Part shown: in pieces, positions 15,673 to 24,515 of the stretch
How the letters are laid out: each line of letters opens with the position of its first letter
How positions within the stretch are numbered: position 1 is the first letter of the stretch
Source: CAYUYV01 sp964522525
Lineage (GTDB): Bacteria; Pseudomonadota; Alphaproteobacteria; JAJFIK01
Assembly: GCA_964522525.1 (NCBI GenBank)
Contig: CAZFWG010000015.1
Location: forward strand, 1-64,000
DNA: 64,000 nt
Direction: 5' to 3'
The notes under the pieces: generated by a model
Databases searched by the model: none
Seen by the model: the letters and a program-made list of their open reading frames with translations, nothing else
What the model was told of the DNA's origin: nothing
Program-made: the position numbers and the translations under genes

Positions 15673-16752
15673 TTACGCCCTTGTGAATAAGGGGCCATGG
15701 TCGAGCCGGGGCAGCACATGCCGGGCGAAATGATCGCATTCATTCAGATGGGGATAGCCGGAAAGGATGAAGGCTTCGATGCCCAGATCCCGATAGGCGT
15801 TGAGCTTTGCCAGGACCTGGTCCGGGTCGCCGACGATCGCCGCGCCGCAGCCTGAACGGGCCCGTCCGATACCCGTCCACAGGTTGTCCTCCACGAAGCC
15901 ATCATCGCCTGCCGCATCGCGCATTTCGGCTTGGCGCCTTACGCCATGGGAGGCGCTGTCGAGGGAGCGGGAGCGGATGGCATCCCCGGTCTCCGCATCG
16001 AGCCGGCTCATGATGTCCCGGGCGTGGTCCCGGGCCTTGGCTTCGGTTTCGCGCACAATGACATGAACCCGATAGCCGAAGCGCAGACGCCGACCATAGC
16101 TTTCGGCCCGGGCGCGCATGTCGTCGAGAATGGTCCGGACATTCTCCATGGTGTCCGGCCACATGAGAAAGACATCGGCCGCCCGCGCCGCCACGTCCCG
16201 GGCGTGATCGGAGAGACCGCCGAAATAGAACGGGGGAGCTTCCCGGGGCGAGTCGAGGATTCGGGGCGGATCGAGCTTGAGCTGATAGTGGGTTCCCTGA
16301 TGATCGAGGGATTGACCGCTCATCAGCACCCGCAGAATCTCCATGACCTCAAGGGTGCGGGCATAACGTTCCGGCGAGGACAGCGTTTCCCCGGGGCGAT
16401 CACTGGAGATGATGTTGATGGTCAGCCTCTGTTCAAGCATGTCGTCCAGGGTGGCGAGCTGGCGGGCCAGTTGGGGCGGCCACATCTCGCCACACCGTAC
16501 GGCCAGGAGAAGCTGTATTTGGTTGAGCATGGGGGCCATGCCGCCGGCGAAGGCGGTGCCGTCGATGCCGAGCTGATAACCCGAAGGCAACAGGACATTG
16601 TCGAAACCGTGGTCGTCCGCGCGCCGCACAATGGCACCGCAATGCTTGAAACTTGAACGCAGGCCCGGCTCCGGCACGCCCAGATATCGATAGTCGTCGT
16701 CACACAGGGCGGAAAACCAGGAGACTTCGACGGGGCTTGAGGCGTCAGTCAT
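15673..16752 (-). CDS. Luciferase-like FMN-dependent monooxygenase (SsuD-like)
   Basis: A 359-residue LLM-class flavin monooxygenase with the TIM-barrel features of the alkanesulfonate monooxygenase group: the segment GEMWPPQLARQLATLDDMLEQR, INIISSDRPGE, YFGGLSDHARDVAARAADVF and a late FILSGYPHLNECDHF region. These enzymes use reduced FMN from a separate reductase; none is visible here. Its start overlaps the end of the aldo/keto reductase gene by four bases (ATGA type), a sign of translational coupling. Desulfonation is one possibility; without ssu transporter genes the substrate stays open. Confidence 0.88.
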   Translation of the reverse strand: MTDASSPVEVSWFSALCDDDYRYLGVPEPGLRSSFKHCGAIVRRADDHGFDNVLLPSGYQLGIDGTAFAGGMAPMLNQIQLLLAVRCGEMWPPQLARQLATLDDMLEQRLTINIISSDRPGETLSSPERYARTLEVMEILRVLMSGQSLDHQGTHYQLKLDPPRILDSPREAPPFYFGGLSDHARDVAARAADVFLMWPDTMENVRTILDDMRARAESYGRRLRFGYRVHVIVRETEAKARDHARDIMSRLDAETGDAIRSRSLDSASHGVRRQAEMRDAAGDDGFVEDNLWTGIGRARSGCGAAIVGDPDQVLAKLNAYRDLGIEAFILSGYPHLNECDHFARHVLPRLDHGPLFTRA

Positions 16753-17717
16753 GGCAGTTTCTTCCCTTCCGAGGCTTCGACCATGGCAAACCAGTCGGCC
16801 CGTGTCAGGCTGACCTTGAAAGCCTCCCTGGTCGCGCGCAGATTGTCGATGTTCTGTGTTCCGATGATCGGGATGATGCGGGCCGGATGGGCCAGCACGA
16901 AGGCGAGGGCAACGGCCGTTCGAGCGACATTCAGGGCTTTGGCCAGGTCATCGATCCGCGCCAGGAGCGCCTGAAACCGGGCCTGACTCCCGGGGCTGGT
17001 GTCGGGCATCTCGCCCGTGGCCAGGGCACCGCCCGCAAGGGGCGACCAGGCCAGAACGCCAAGACCCCGGGCCATGCATTGGTCCAGGATCCCGTCCCGC
17101 ATCGGGTCGAGCGTCCAGGCCGAAAACTCCGGTTGGTGGCTCAGGATCGGAAAATCCAGATGGGCCTGGAGGGCCTCGAACTGGGACGGCGTGTAGTTCG
17201 ACACGCCCACATGGGTGATCTTGCCCGCGTCCCGCAGCCGGGTCAGAGCCTCGGCGGCATCCGCCGGATGGGCCAGAAGATCGGGACGGTGAATTTGATA
17301 GAGATCGAGGCGTTCCACCCGCAACCGTTTCAGGGACGCTTCGCAGGCCTCGATCAGATAATCCGTGGAAGAATTGTAAGGAACACCCGGAATGATCCCC
17401 CCCTTGCTGGCCAGCACCATGGCGTCCCGCAAGGACGGGGCATCGGCGAAGACGGCGCCCATCAATGTCTCGGCATCCCCGAAGCCCTTTTCACCGTCAA
17501 AGCCATAGATGTCGGCGGTGTCGAACAGGGTGATGCCCATCTCGAGCGCGGCGTCCAGCTTGGCTCGCGCGGATGTGACATCCGTTCCGGCAAAGCGCCA
17601 GCAGCCATAGGCGAGGGGGAAGACCGACGGTCCGTTCGGGCCCAGGGCGCGGGGCGCGTCGGTTATGGGAAGGGGGTGCACGTCGATAAGCCCTCCGTCA
17701 AAAGAAGATGCGTTCAC
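16749..17717 (-). CDS. Aldo/keto reductase
   Basis: A 322-residue member of the aldo/keto reductase superfamily (YdhF/AKR11-12-like). The catalytic tetrad is visible: Asp in LFDTADIYGFDGEK, Tyr in the same segment, Lys in VLASKGG and His in YQIHRPD. NADPH-binding elements (SPLAGGAL and the late IIPIIGTQ) follow. The start is a GTG; no in-frame ATG is available before the conserved region. It is the first gene of the run AKR - luciferase-like monooxygenase - flavin monooxygenase - hydrolase and reduces or oxidises a carbonyl/alcohol pair. Confidence 0.88.
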   Translation of the reverse strand: MNASSFDGGLIDVHPLPITDAPRALGPNGPSVFPLAYGCWRFAGTDVTSARAKLDAALEMGITLFDTADIYGFDGEKGFGDAETLMGAVFADAPSLRDAMVLASKGGIIPGVPYNSSTDYLIEACEASLKRLRVERLDLYQIHRPDLLAHPADAAEALTRLRDAGKITHVGVSNYTPSQFEALQAHLDFPILSHQPEFSAWTLDPMRDGILDQCMARGLGVLAWSPLAGGALATGEMPDTSPGSQARFQALLARIDDLAKALNVARTAVALAFVLAHPARIIPIIGTQNIDNLRATREAFKVSLTRADWFAMVEASEGKKLP

Positions 17718-17836
17718 ACGGTGCCCCGTCCGGATGCTGGAGCGACATCGAATTAAGTGGCATCCAATCCGGCTATGGGCTTTCCTTTTTACGTTTGATC
17801 GGCCGGCATGTCGCGATGCCGAAGGAGGTGCCGATC

Positions 17837-17914
17837 ATGTTCTCGTTGACTCTTATCCCAGTTGACTGCGGATCGACCGATCCGTCCAGTCCCTCGGAAT
17901 GTTATGGAAAATAG
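17837..17914 (+). CDS. Possible 25-residue leader ORF coupled to Gfo/Idh gene
   Basis: A short ORF encoding 25 residues with two Cys (begins MFSLTLIPVDCG). It is preceded by a perfect Shine-Dalgarno, AGGAGGTG at 17823-17830, six bases before its ATG; none of the larger genes here has a better one. Its TAG stop overlaps the first candidate start (17904) of the oxidoreductase gene and lies four bases before the second (17919), so termination-reinitiation would feed that gene. It has no known homologue that I can recall. It may be a leader peptide or simply a ribosome landing site. Confidence 0.4.
   Translation: MFSLTLIPVDCGSTDPSSPSECYGK
17869..17884. promoter_or_regulatory. Perfect inverted repeat upstream of Gfo/Idh gene
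   Basis: CGGATCG (17869-17875) and CGATCCG (17878-17884) form a 7-bp perfect inverted repeat with a two-base centre. A two-base loop is too small for a hairpin, which favours a protein-binding palindrome, but it lies inside the small ORF and may be coincidental. Confidence 0.25.
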
Positions 17915-19019
17915 GATCATGGCGGACATTCGATACGGCATCATCGGCACCGGTATGATGGGGCTTGAGCATATCCGGAACATCGAATTGATCGAGGGCG
18001 CGCGTGTCGTCGCGGTCGCTGATCCGACACCGTCATCCTTGGACTGGGCGCGCGAAACCCTGAGCCATCACTGGGCAGCGCGGCCGGAGATCGAGGTCGG
18101 CTATTACGAGGAATACCGCGCCATGTTGGCGGCCGGCGGTCTCGACGCCGTCGTGATTGCCACTCCGAACTACACCCATCGTTCCATCCTGGAGGATGTG
18201 CTGGCCCATGACGTGGCGGTCATGGTCGAAAAGCCTTTGTGCACCACATGGGACGACTGCCTTGCGGTGCGGGATCTGGCGCGCAGACGAAGTGCGCTCA
18301 CCTGGGTCGGTCTCGAATACCGCTATATGCCGCCGATGACTCATTTCATCCATCAGGTCCATGAGGGCGCGGCCGGGGCGCCGCAGATGATTTCCATTCG
18401 GGAACACCGCTTTCCGTTCCTCGAAAAGGTCGGCGCCTGGAACCGGTTCAACCGCAATACGGGCGGCACTTTCGTCGAGAAATGCTGTCACTTCTTCGAT
18501 CTGATGATCCTGATCCTGCGCCAGCAGCCGGTTCGCGTGTTCGCCTCCGGCGCGCAGAACACCAATCACCGGGACGAGCGGGTGGATGGTTTCCAGCCCG
18601 ACATTTTCGACAATGGCTTCGTCATTGTGGATTTTGACGGCGGCGCGCGGGGCCTTTTGGACCTGTGCATGTTCGCCGAAGGAGCGGCGTTCCGGAATGC
18701 CGTCAGTGTGGTAGGCGATCTGGCGAAGATCGACGTGGCCCTGCCCCAGGGCCGCGTTCGCATCGGGCGGCGCGATGGTCATGTGGAAGAGCATGTGGTC
18801 GCGATCGACCCCCATATCCTGGACGCCGGGTCTCACTACGGAGCCACCTATTATCAGCATGCAGCGTTCCTGTCCGCCTTGCGGGGCGGGACGGCGCCCG
18901 AGGTCGATATCGAGGACGGCTGTCTGTCGGTGGCCATGGGGCTCGCGGCCCACCGTTCCATTGAGGAGAACCGGCCCGTGATGATGCGGGAGTTCGCGGA
19001 TTATCCCTTGGTCAGGTGA
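17904..19019 (+). CDS. Gfo/Idh/MocA family oxidoreductase
   Basis: About 371 residues. An N-terminal Rossmann fold starts RYGIIGTGMMGLEH and contains the family's EKPLCT catalytic-lysine motif (Lys about residue 105 in VEKPLC). The C-terminal alpha/beta domain contains the substrate-site region GGTFVEKCCHFFD. Members use NAD(P) to oxidise or reduce sugars, inositols and related compounds. Two starts compete: ATG 17904 (weak GGAA) and ATG 17919, five residues later; reinitiation from the small ORF at 17837 would suit either. The 3' end overlaps the convergent MATE gene by 19 bases. Confidence 0.88.
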   Translation: MENRIMADIRYGIIGTGMMGLEHIRNIELIEGARVVAVADPTPSSLDWARETLSHHWAARPEIEVGYYEEYRAMLAAGGLDAVVIATPNYTHRSILEDVLAHDVAVMVEKPLCTTWDDCLAVRDLARRRSALTWVGLEYRYMPPMTHFIHQVHEGAAGAPQMISIREHRFPFLEKVGAWNRFNRNTGGTFVEKCCHFFDLMILILRQQPVRVFASGAQNTNHRDERVDGFQPDIFDNGFVIVDFDGGARGLLDLCMFAEGAAFRNAVSVVGDLAKIDVALPQGRVRIGRRDGHVEEHVVAIDPHILDAGSHYGATYYQHAAFLSALRGGTAPEVDIEDGCLSVAMGLAAHRSIEENRPVMMREFADYPLVR

Positions 19020-20353
19020 CGAAACCGCCAGGTCAGAAGGACAGCGGCAAAAAGCAGTCCGACGCCGAAACCCGCCCAGACGCCCTGGGCCTCAAACCCG
19101 AAGCGGACACCAAAGATGTAGCTCGCGGGCAGGGCCGCTCCCCAATAGGCGATCAGGGTCACCACCGTGGGCCAGCGATTGTCCATCAGTCCCCGGAGCG
19201 CCCCGAGGCTTGTGGACTGGATGCCGTCCACGACCTGCATGACGGCGAAGACGGAAAAGATGGCGCCCGCCGCTACGATCACGGCTGGATCGTCCACGAG
19301 CAAAGCCGCGATGTTGTCTCCGAAATTGCTGATGAAGAGGGCGAAGCACCCCATCCACAACACGACAACCCCCATGGCGGCCCAGCCGATGGCTGCCGCG
19401 CGTTCCCGGCCACCCCGCCCCAAGGCCTGGGCAATGCGGATCGACACGGCGGCGGACATGCCGAGTGGCCCCATATAGATGATCGTGGTCACGGCGCTGA
19501 CGATCTGGTTGGCCGCGAGAGCGGTCGCGCCGAACCAGCCCACCATGAGGCCCGCCAGGGCAAAGGCGCTGCCTTCCATGAGATATTGTGCCGCCATGGG
19601 CAGGCCTTCGCGCAGGTGGCTGCGGAACCCCTCGACGCTGAGCGGCACCTGCGTCCGGAACGGGGCCAGCAAGGGGGCCCAACGCCAATGGGCGGCGATG
19701 ACGGCAAGTCCGAACAGGCTGGACAGCAGGCTCGCGAGCCCGGCGCCGAAAACCCCCAAAGGGGGAAAGCCCAGATGACCGAAGATCAGGATGTAGTTCA
19801 AAGGCACATTGACCGCAACACCGCTCAGTACCAGGAGGACCGAGAGCCAGGGGCGGTCAATGGCGTCATAGGCCTGCTTGTAGGTCAGTTGCAAGGTGAA
19901 GGGCGCCATGGCGGCCGCCATGCAGATCCAATAAGGGGGCAGGGCTGCCAGAACTTCAGGAGGCTGCCCAAGATGAGGCAGGAGAGGAAGCACGGCCAGC
20001 ATCGCGACACCGCCGAACAGTCCGGCGAGCAGGCTTCCCAGAAGCCCGTGATTGAGGGCATCCGTCACCCGCTTGCCGTCATCCGCGCCATAGGCATTGC
20101 CGACCAGGATTCCGACGGGCCCGGTGAAACCGTAAAGAGCCGCATACAGAATGGAGAGGGCGCTTGTGGAGAGGGACACGACGGCCAACGGGATTGCCCC
20201 CACCCGGCCCAACATGATCGTGTCGACCACGCCCATCATGGTGGCCACCGTGAGCCCCGCGATCAGCGGCAGGGCAAGACTGATGAGCCGGCGCACTTCG
20301 CGCAAGGGGCGAATGGGCGCGCGCTGGGCGGGCGACTCTCCGGCGGCGGACAT
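19001..20353 (-). CDS. MATE family efflux transporter (second copy)
   Basis: A 450-residue multidrug/metabolite exporter of the MATE family (NorM/DinF side) with about twelve hydrophobic segments. Its first half includes SLALPLIAGLTVATMMGVVDTIMLGRVGA, here quoted only for its MGVVDTIMLGR core. The ATG at 20353 has a well-placed AAGGAA; the frame stays open upstream but without coding character. It is only distantly similar to the MATE at 9270 and is not a tandem duplicate. Its TAA lies inside the end of the convergent oxidoreductase gene, so the transcripts overlap tail to tail. It has no structured leader like that of the first MATE gene. Confidence 0.9.
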   Translation of the reverse strand: MSAAGESPAQRAPIRPLREVRRLISLALPLIAGLTVATMMGVVDTIMLGRVGAIPLAVVSLSTSALSILYAALYGFTGPVGILVGNAYGADDGKRVTDALNHGLLGSLLAGLFGGVAMLAVLPLLPHLGQPPEVLAALPPYWICMAAAMAPFTLQLTYKQAYDAIDRPWLSVLLVLSGVAVNVPLNYILIFGHLGFPPLGVFGAGLASLLSSLFGLAVIAAHWRWAPLLAPFRTQVPLSVEGFRSHLREGLPMAAQYLMEGSAFALAGLMVGWFGATALAANQIVSAVTTIIYMGPLGMSAAVSIRIAQALGRGGRERAAAIGWAAMGVVVLWMGCFALFISNFGDNIAALLVDDPAVIVAAGAIFSVFAVMQVVDGIQSTSLGALRGLMDNRWPTVVTLIAYWGAALPASYIFGVRFGFEAQGVWAGFGVGLLFAAVLLTWRFRHLTKG

Positions 20354-20478
20354 GGCGTTCCTTGATGGCGTTTTTTGCGGAACTGTCAGGTCTGGGCCGA
20401 CACCATAGCGGATTGATCGCGCCATGATAGGTTTATTCCAGGAAACCAGAACAAGGATCATGAAGCGGGAGCGTGGGC

Positions 20479-22071
20479 ATGACAGGGCAATGGATGGACG
20501 GTTCAAATCGGCGGCAACCCGCCAGGGGGACAGGGCTTGGGCGGACGGCCCTTTTGGCCGGCGTGGTTTTGGCCAGTGTGTCGGGAACACCGGCGCTCGC
20601 CCGGGAAGGCGGCGATACGGACGCCATGGAAACCGCCCTTGCCGCCGGCTACAAGGCGACCTTTACCTGCTCGGCCCTGTTCAATGCCGGCCGTGATCTC
20701 GACACGGTGAGTGCCAATGAACTCACCCGGATCTACCCGACCTATCGGGAACGTCTTGCCGGTTTGCCCGATGCGGAAGTGGATCGCGGGCGCAAGATCG
20801 TCACGGTCGCCTGGAGCGAGGATTTGCCGCCACGGGTCGCGGCCTGGCGTCCGGTTTTCGGTTGTTCCCAATTGCCCATCGCCGCGCGGGTCGGCATGGC
20901 CGCGCGTTTGCCGCGCTATCGCGGCACCATCCCGGAAGACCCCGGTCCCGAAAGCGGCACGGCCCTCTCGCCGAGTGCCGCGCCGGTCGCTGTCGCCGAT
21001 CAGAAGCGCCTTGATGCCGTGGTGGCCGATGCCTTCTTGCCCGCCAAATACAGTGATGAGGTCAAGACCAGTGACCTGGTGATCGTCCGCAAAGGAACGG
21101 CCGTCACGGGCCGCTATGTAACCGATCCGGCCCGACCCGATGCCGTCGTGTCCGAGGCTTCTGCGGTCGATCCTTTTCGCGATGGCATCAAGACCAGCGG
21201 TGTGGTGATTGTCCGTAACGGCACCATTGTCGCCGAACGCTATGCCCATGGCATCACGGCTGAAACTTCCCAGAGGACCTGGTCCGTCGCCAAGAGCATT
21301 TCAGCGAGCGTTATCGGCGCGGCTGTCCATCAGGGCCTGATCGTGCCTGAGGATCCGGCCGCGCTCACCCAATGGTCGAGCCCAGGTGATCCTCGGGGCA
21401 ATATCACTCTGACCCATCTTCTTCATATGGCGAGCGGGCTTGATTCCGGGACACGGGGCTCCCGGACCGACCGTCTCTATTTCGGGGGCGGACGGGTCAT
21501 CGATCTTGCGGCCACGAAGTCCCTCGAAGTCGCGCCGGGCACGCGGTTCAAATATTCGAACAATGATACGGTGCTGGCGATGCGGGCTCTTCGCGAGCGC
21601 ATGGCTGATGACACGGCCTATCACGCCTTTCCGTATCAATCCCTCCTTTGGAAGATTGGCGCCAGGCGGACGGTTCTGGAAACGGACTGGAACGCTGATC
21701 TATTATCCTCGAGTCAGATCTGGACCATCGCGCGGGATCTGGCGCGGCTCGGCCAGCTCTATCTCCAGGACGGTGTGTGGGATGGGGAGCGCCTCCTGGC
21801 CGAAGGCTGGGCAAGCTTCGTCGCGACGCCCGCACCGGCCCAGCCGGCCGACGGGTGGGGTTACGGCGCCCAGTTCTGGCTTCCCAACGGGGACGATGGT
21901 CTGCCCTCGGATGCTTATATGGCGGTGGGACACCGGGGCCAGTATATCGTGATCATTCCCAGCCGGAACACGGTCATAATCCGCCGGGGCTTTGATGCCA
22001 GCAGCGGTCCGCGTTTCAAGATCACGCGCTTTGCGGCCGATGTCCTGGCGGCCCTCGGTCCGGCCAAATAG
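20479..22071 (+). CDS. Beta-lactamase-fold serine hydrolase (NylB-like)
   Basis: About 530 residues. A signal peptide (cleavage near ALARE, about residue 40) precedes a 150-residue N-terminal extension rich in Pro and charged residues. The hydrolase domain follows, with the nucleophile motif SVAK (SxxK), a YSN tyrosine motif in FKYSNNDT and a VGHRG motif in place of the KTG box, a set like 6-aminohexanoate-dimer hydrolases. Two 42-residue stretches just before the SxxK motif (21013-21138 and 21139-21264) are recognisably duplicated, an unusual feature. The protein is probably periplasmic; the substrate may be an amide or ester. GGGAG precedes the start; a GTG lies two codons upstream. Confidence 0.87.
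   Translation: MTGQWMDGSNRRQPARGTGLGRTALLAGVVLASVSGTPALAREGGDTDAMETALAAGYKATFTCSALFNAGRDLDTVSANELTRIYPTYRERLAGLPDAEVDRGRKIVTVAWSEDLPPRVAAWRPVFGCSQLPIAARVGMAARLPRYRGTIPEDPGPESGTALSPSAAPVAVADQKRLDAVVADAFLPAKYSDEVKTSDLVIVRKGTAVTGRYVTDPARPDAVVSEASAVDPFRDGIKTSGVVIVRNGTIVAERYAHGITAETSQRTWSVAKSISASVIGAAVHQGLIVPEDPAALTQWSSPGDPRGNITLTHLLHMASGLDSGTRGSRTDRLYFGGGRVIDLAATKSLEVAPGTRFKYSNNDTVLAMRALRERMADDTAYHAFPYQSLLWKIGARRTVLETDWNADLLSSSQIWTIARDLARLGQLYLQDGVWDGERLLAEGWASFVATPAPAQPADGWGYGAQFWLPNGDDGLPSDAYMAVGHRGQYIVIIPSRNTVIIRRGFDASSGPRFKITRFAADVLAALGPAK
21013..21264 (+). repeat. Tandem 126-bp degenerate duplication inside the serine hydrolase
   Basis: The two halves encode 42 residues each. Both start DAVV and share the block KTSDLVIVRKGTAVTGRY / KTSGVVIVRNGTIVAERY at the same offset. 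The DNA has diverged, so the duplication is old or under changing selection. In related enzymes this strand-turn-strand occurs once, immediately before the SxxK helix. Confidence 0.7.
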
Positions 22072-22096
22072 CGCCGTCATTCGACGCGGATCATTC

Positions 22097-22124
22097 AGCG
22101 CGGGTGAAGAGGTTCACCCGCGCT
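22097..22124. terminator. Bidirectional hairpin between convergent hydrolases
   Basis: AGCGCGGGTGAA (22097-22108) and its exact complement (22113-22124) form a 12-bp stem with a GAGG loop, in the 65-base gap between two converging genes. T-tracts are short on both sides, but the position and stem strength fit a shared terminator. Confidence 0.7.
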
Positions 22125-22136
22125 CCGCCCTTTGAG

Positions 22137-23405
22137 TTAGAGCGCTTCCAGCGAATTGTAGATCGCGGACAGCAGGGGATTCGTGCGCCGGCGGACATTC
22201 TCGTCGCCAAACGCCATCTTGTTCATGACATAGGAATAGGTCATGCGCTTGTCGAAATCGACCACGATGGATGATCCGCCGAAACCGCCCCAGAAGATCG
22301 TGTTCGGATTGGGGAATGGGGTTGTCTCATTGGGCAGGCCGTAGCCCATGCCGAAACGGGCGGGCGTGCCGAAGACAAGATCGATCCCGCTGATCTGTTC
22401 CTGCAAGGCGGTGCGCGTGCCCTGTTCGGAGAGGATGCGTGTGCCGAAGGCCGAGCCCCCATTGGCCATGACGGCCTGGACCCGCGCCACGGAGCGCGCA
22501 TTGCCGATACCGTTCGCTGCCGGAATTTCCGCCCGCTGCCACTCTTTGGTACGCGTATAGAGGCTCCCTTGGAGAGGGACGCTGCCATATACGCGGGCGG
22601 GGATGGAATCGGGTTCGGGCCGGGGCGCCTCCTCGAACACTTCCGCCGGGATCGGGATCAGCTCGCCGACACGGGCATCCACGTCCGGCGTCGTGCCGAT
22701 GTGGAAGTCGGCGCCCAGCGGTCCGGCGATTTCCTCGCGGAAGACCGTACCAAGAGTTTTGCCCGTGATCCGGCGCACCACTTCGCCGACCAGGAAACCC
22801 TGGGTCACGGCGTGATAGCCCGAGGCCGTGCCCGGTTCCCACCAGGGGGCCTGGGCGGCAAGGAGGCCGGTCACCCGGTCCCAATCATAGAGTGTTTCGA
22901 TCTCGAGTTCTTCGTCCCACCCGGGAAGACCGGCCGTGTGGCTCATGCAATGGGAAACCAGAACGCCTTCCTTGCCGTTCTGCGCGAATTCCGGCCAGTA
23001 GCGTGAGACGGGTGCGGAGAAATCAAGTTCACCCCGATCGGCCAACATCAAGGCGACGAGGGCCATCATGGTCTTGGTCGTGGAGTAGGTGGTGACCACC
23101 GTGTTCTCGGCCCAGGGCGTGGTCCTTGCCTCATCGGCATGGCCGCCCCACAGGTCCACCACGACCTGCCCCTCGAGGGTGACACAGACGGAGGCGCCGA
23201 CTTCAAGCCCATCGGCGAAGTTCTGGACGAAGGCGTCGCGCACGGCCGAAAACCGTTCGTCGAAATGTCCTTCGATCATACCCATCTTTTGATCTTCGTC
23301 CCGCGCATGGAGACGGGTGATGCCCGCCATGGGGGCAAGGAACAGGGCGGATCCTCCCAAGAGGAGCTGGCGACGATCAATGGACAGGCTCATGGCGTTC
23401 GACAT
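22137..23405 (-). CDS. Serine hydrolase, class C beta-lactamase/esterase family
   Basis: A 422-residue protein with a Tat-like N terminus (RRQLLLGG followed by a hydrophobic stretch), so it is probably exported folded. The nucleophile motif is STTK (SxxK) at about residue 110, followed by the tyrosine region YHAVTQG typical of EstB-type carboxylesterases and related penicillin-binding-protein-like hydrolases. A late FGGFGGSS / GWGG-like glycine region stands where the KTG or HxG box belongs. It acts on esters or peptides rather than necessarily on antibiotics. It converges with another enzyme of the same fold, but the two differ in sequence and export route. Confidence 0.87.
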   Translation of the reverse strand: MSNAMSLSIDRRQLLLGGSALFLAPMAGITRLHARDEDQKMGMIEGHFDERFSAVRDAFVQNFADGLEVGASVCVTLEGQVVVDLWGGHADEARTTPWAENTVVTTYSTTKTMMALVALMLADRGELDFSAPVSRYWPEFAQNGKEGVLVSHCMSHTAGLPGWDEELEIETLYDWDRVTGLLAAQAPWWEPGTASGYHAVTQGFLVGEVVRRITGKTLGTVFREEIAGPLGADFHIGTTPDVDARVGELIPIPAEVFEEAPRPEPDSIPARVYGSVPLQGSLYTRTKEWQRAEIPAANGIGNARSVARVQAVMANGGSAFGTRILSEQGTRTALQEQISGIDLVFGTPARFGMGYGLPNETTPFPNPNTIFWGGFGGSSIVVDFDKRMTYSYVMNKMAFGDENVRRRTNPLLSAIYNSLEAL

Positions 23406-23458
23406 CCCTGATTGGTTTCTGAATGAGGATTGTGGGCAAAACCTAGCCTATCGACGAA

Positions 23459-23475
23459 GCCCGCGCAAAGCGGGC
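23459..23475. repeat. Small hairpin between hydrolase and nitrilase genes
   Basis: GCCCGC (23459-23464) pairs with GCGGGC (23470-23475) over a five-base loop, 87 bases downstream of the nitrilase stop on the minus strand. It has no T-tract, so a terminator role is uncertain. Confidence 0.25.
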
Positions 23476-23561
23476 GCGTCCTAGATCTGTCAGGGGTAAT
23501 GACCCGTGGACAGAGCAATTTGCGACACCTTGGGCTCTTCCCACTGGCGCGCGCTGCCCTC

Positions 23562-24515
23562 TCATGATGACTCGGTGATCAGGGGTGGCAGTGGCGCCCG
23601 ATTGACGCGCAGTTCAAAAATGTCGGGCCGTGAATAGTGACCCGCGATGTCCGTCGCGGACTTGGCCCGGCGGACGGTGTCGAGGTCACCTTCCGCGATC
23701 AGAATGCCTTCGCCCTCCACGCTGCCGTCCATGGGTCCGGCGATGATCTCTCCCCTCGGATCGATGATGCAGGCACCGCCATTGTGTTCCCATTCGCCCA
23801 AGGGGCGGTATTTGTCCGGGATATCCTTCGACAACCGCATACCGGCCGCACAGATCACATAGGCCGAGGCCTGGGCCGCATAGGCGCGGGACAGGAAGAC
23901 CTGACGGGTCCAGCAATATTCACCGGGCGGGGCGTCTCCCATGCGGCCTGGCCAGGCGGCGACATGGATCTGCGTGCCTTGCGCGACCAGGGCATAGCCC
24001 GGCAGCATCATCTGGTGTTCCCAGCAATTGAGGCCGCTGATCCGGCCATAGGGACGTTGATGGGCCACGAGACCCACCGCGTCCCCGTCGCCCCAGACGA
24101 GGCGTTCCGCATGGGTCGGTTTCAGCTTGCGGTGACGGCCGAGAATTTTCCCTTCCCGTCCGATAAAGAGCAGCGTGCAATAGGCTGTGCCCGCCGTATA
24201 GGGATCAAGCTCGGCCACGCCGATCGCCACGTCGATGCCGTGTTCCCGTGCGGTGGCGCAAAGGCGGTCGGTTTCCGGCCCGGGAATGGGGATCGCGTTG
24301 GCGAGATACTCCGCGCTCGCCTCCCACAGGAGCTGGTTTGTCGGACCGTCGACGAAAAAGGGATAGCCCGGCAGCCAGGTTTCCCCGAAACCGGCCAGGT
24401 CGGCTCCCCGCGCGGCCGCCTGGGCGATCAGGGAACAGGCTTTCTCAAGGCTGGCGGTCTTGTCGAAAAGGACCGGCGCGGCCTGGATGGCCGCGAGTTT
24501 GAAACGCTCGCTCAT
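23562..24515 (-). CDS. Nitrilase / carbon-nitrogen hydrolase
   Basis: A 317-residue nitrilase-superfamily enzyme with the full catalytic set: Glu45 in GFGETWLPGYP, Lys132 in RKLKPTHAERLVWG and Cys164 in GLNCWEH. The GFGETW, KLKPTHAER and NCWEH contexts are those of true (branch 1) nitrilases and aliphatic amidase relatives, so hydrolysis of a nitrile to an acid plus ammonia is the likely reaction. It is cytoplasmic. It lies downstream of the glutamine-amidotransferase gene on the same strand with a gap of about 95 bases. Confidence 0.92.
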   Translation of the reverse strand: MSERFKLAAIQAAPVLFDKTASLEKACSLIAQAAARGADLAGFGETWLPGYPFFVDGPTNQLLWEASAEYLANAIPIPGPETDRLCATAREHGIDVAIGVAELDPYTAGTAYCTLLFIGREGKILGRHRKLKPTHAERLVWGDGDAVGLVAHQRPYGRISGLNCWEHQMMLPGYALVAQGTQIHVAAWPGRMGDAPPGEYCWTRQVFLSRAYAAQASAYVICAAGMRLSKDIPDKYRPLGEWEHNGGACIIDPRGEIIAGPMDGSVEGEGILIAEGDLDTVRRAKSATDIAGHYSRPDIFELRVNRAPLPPLITESS

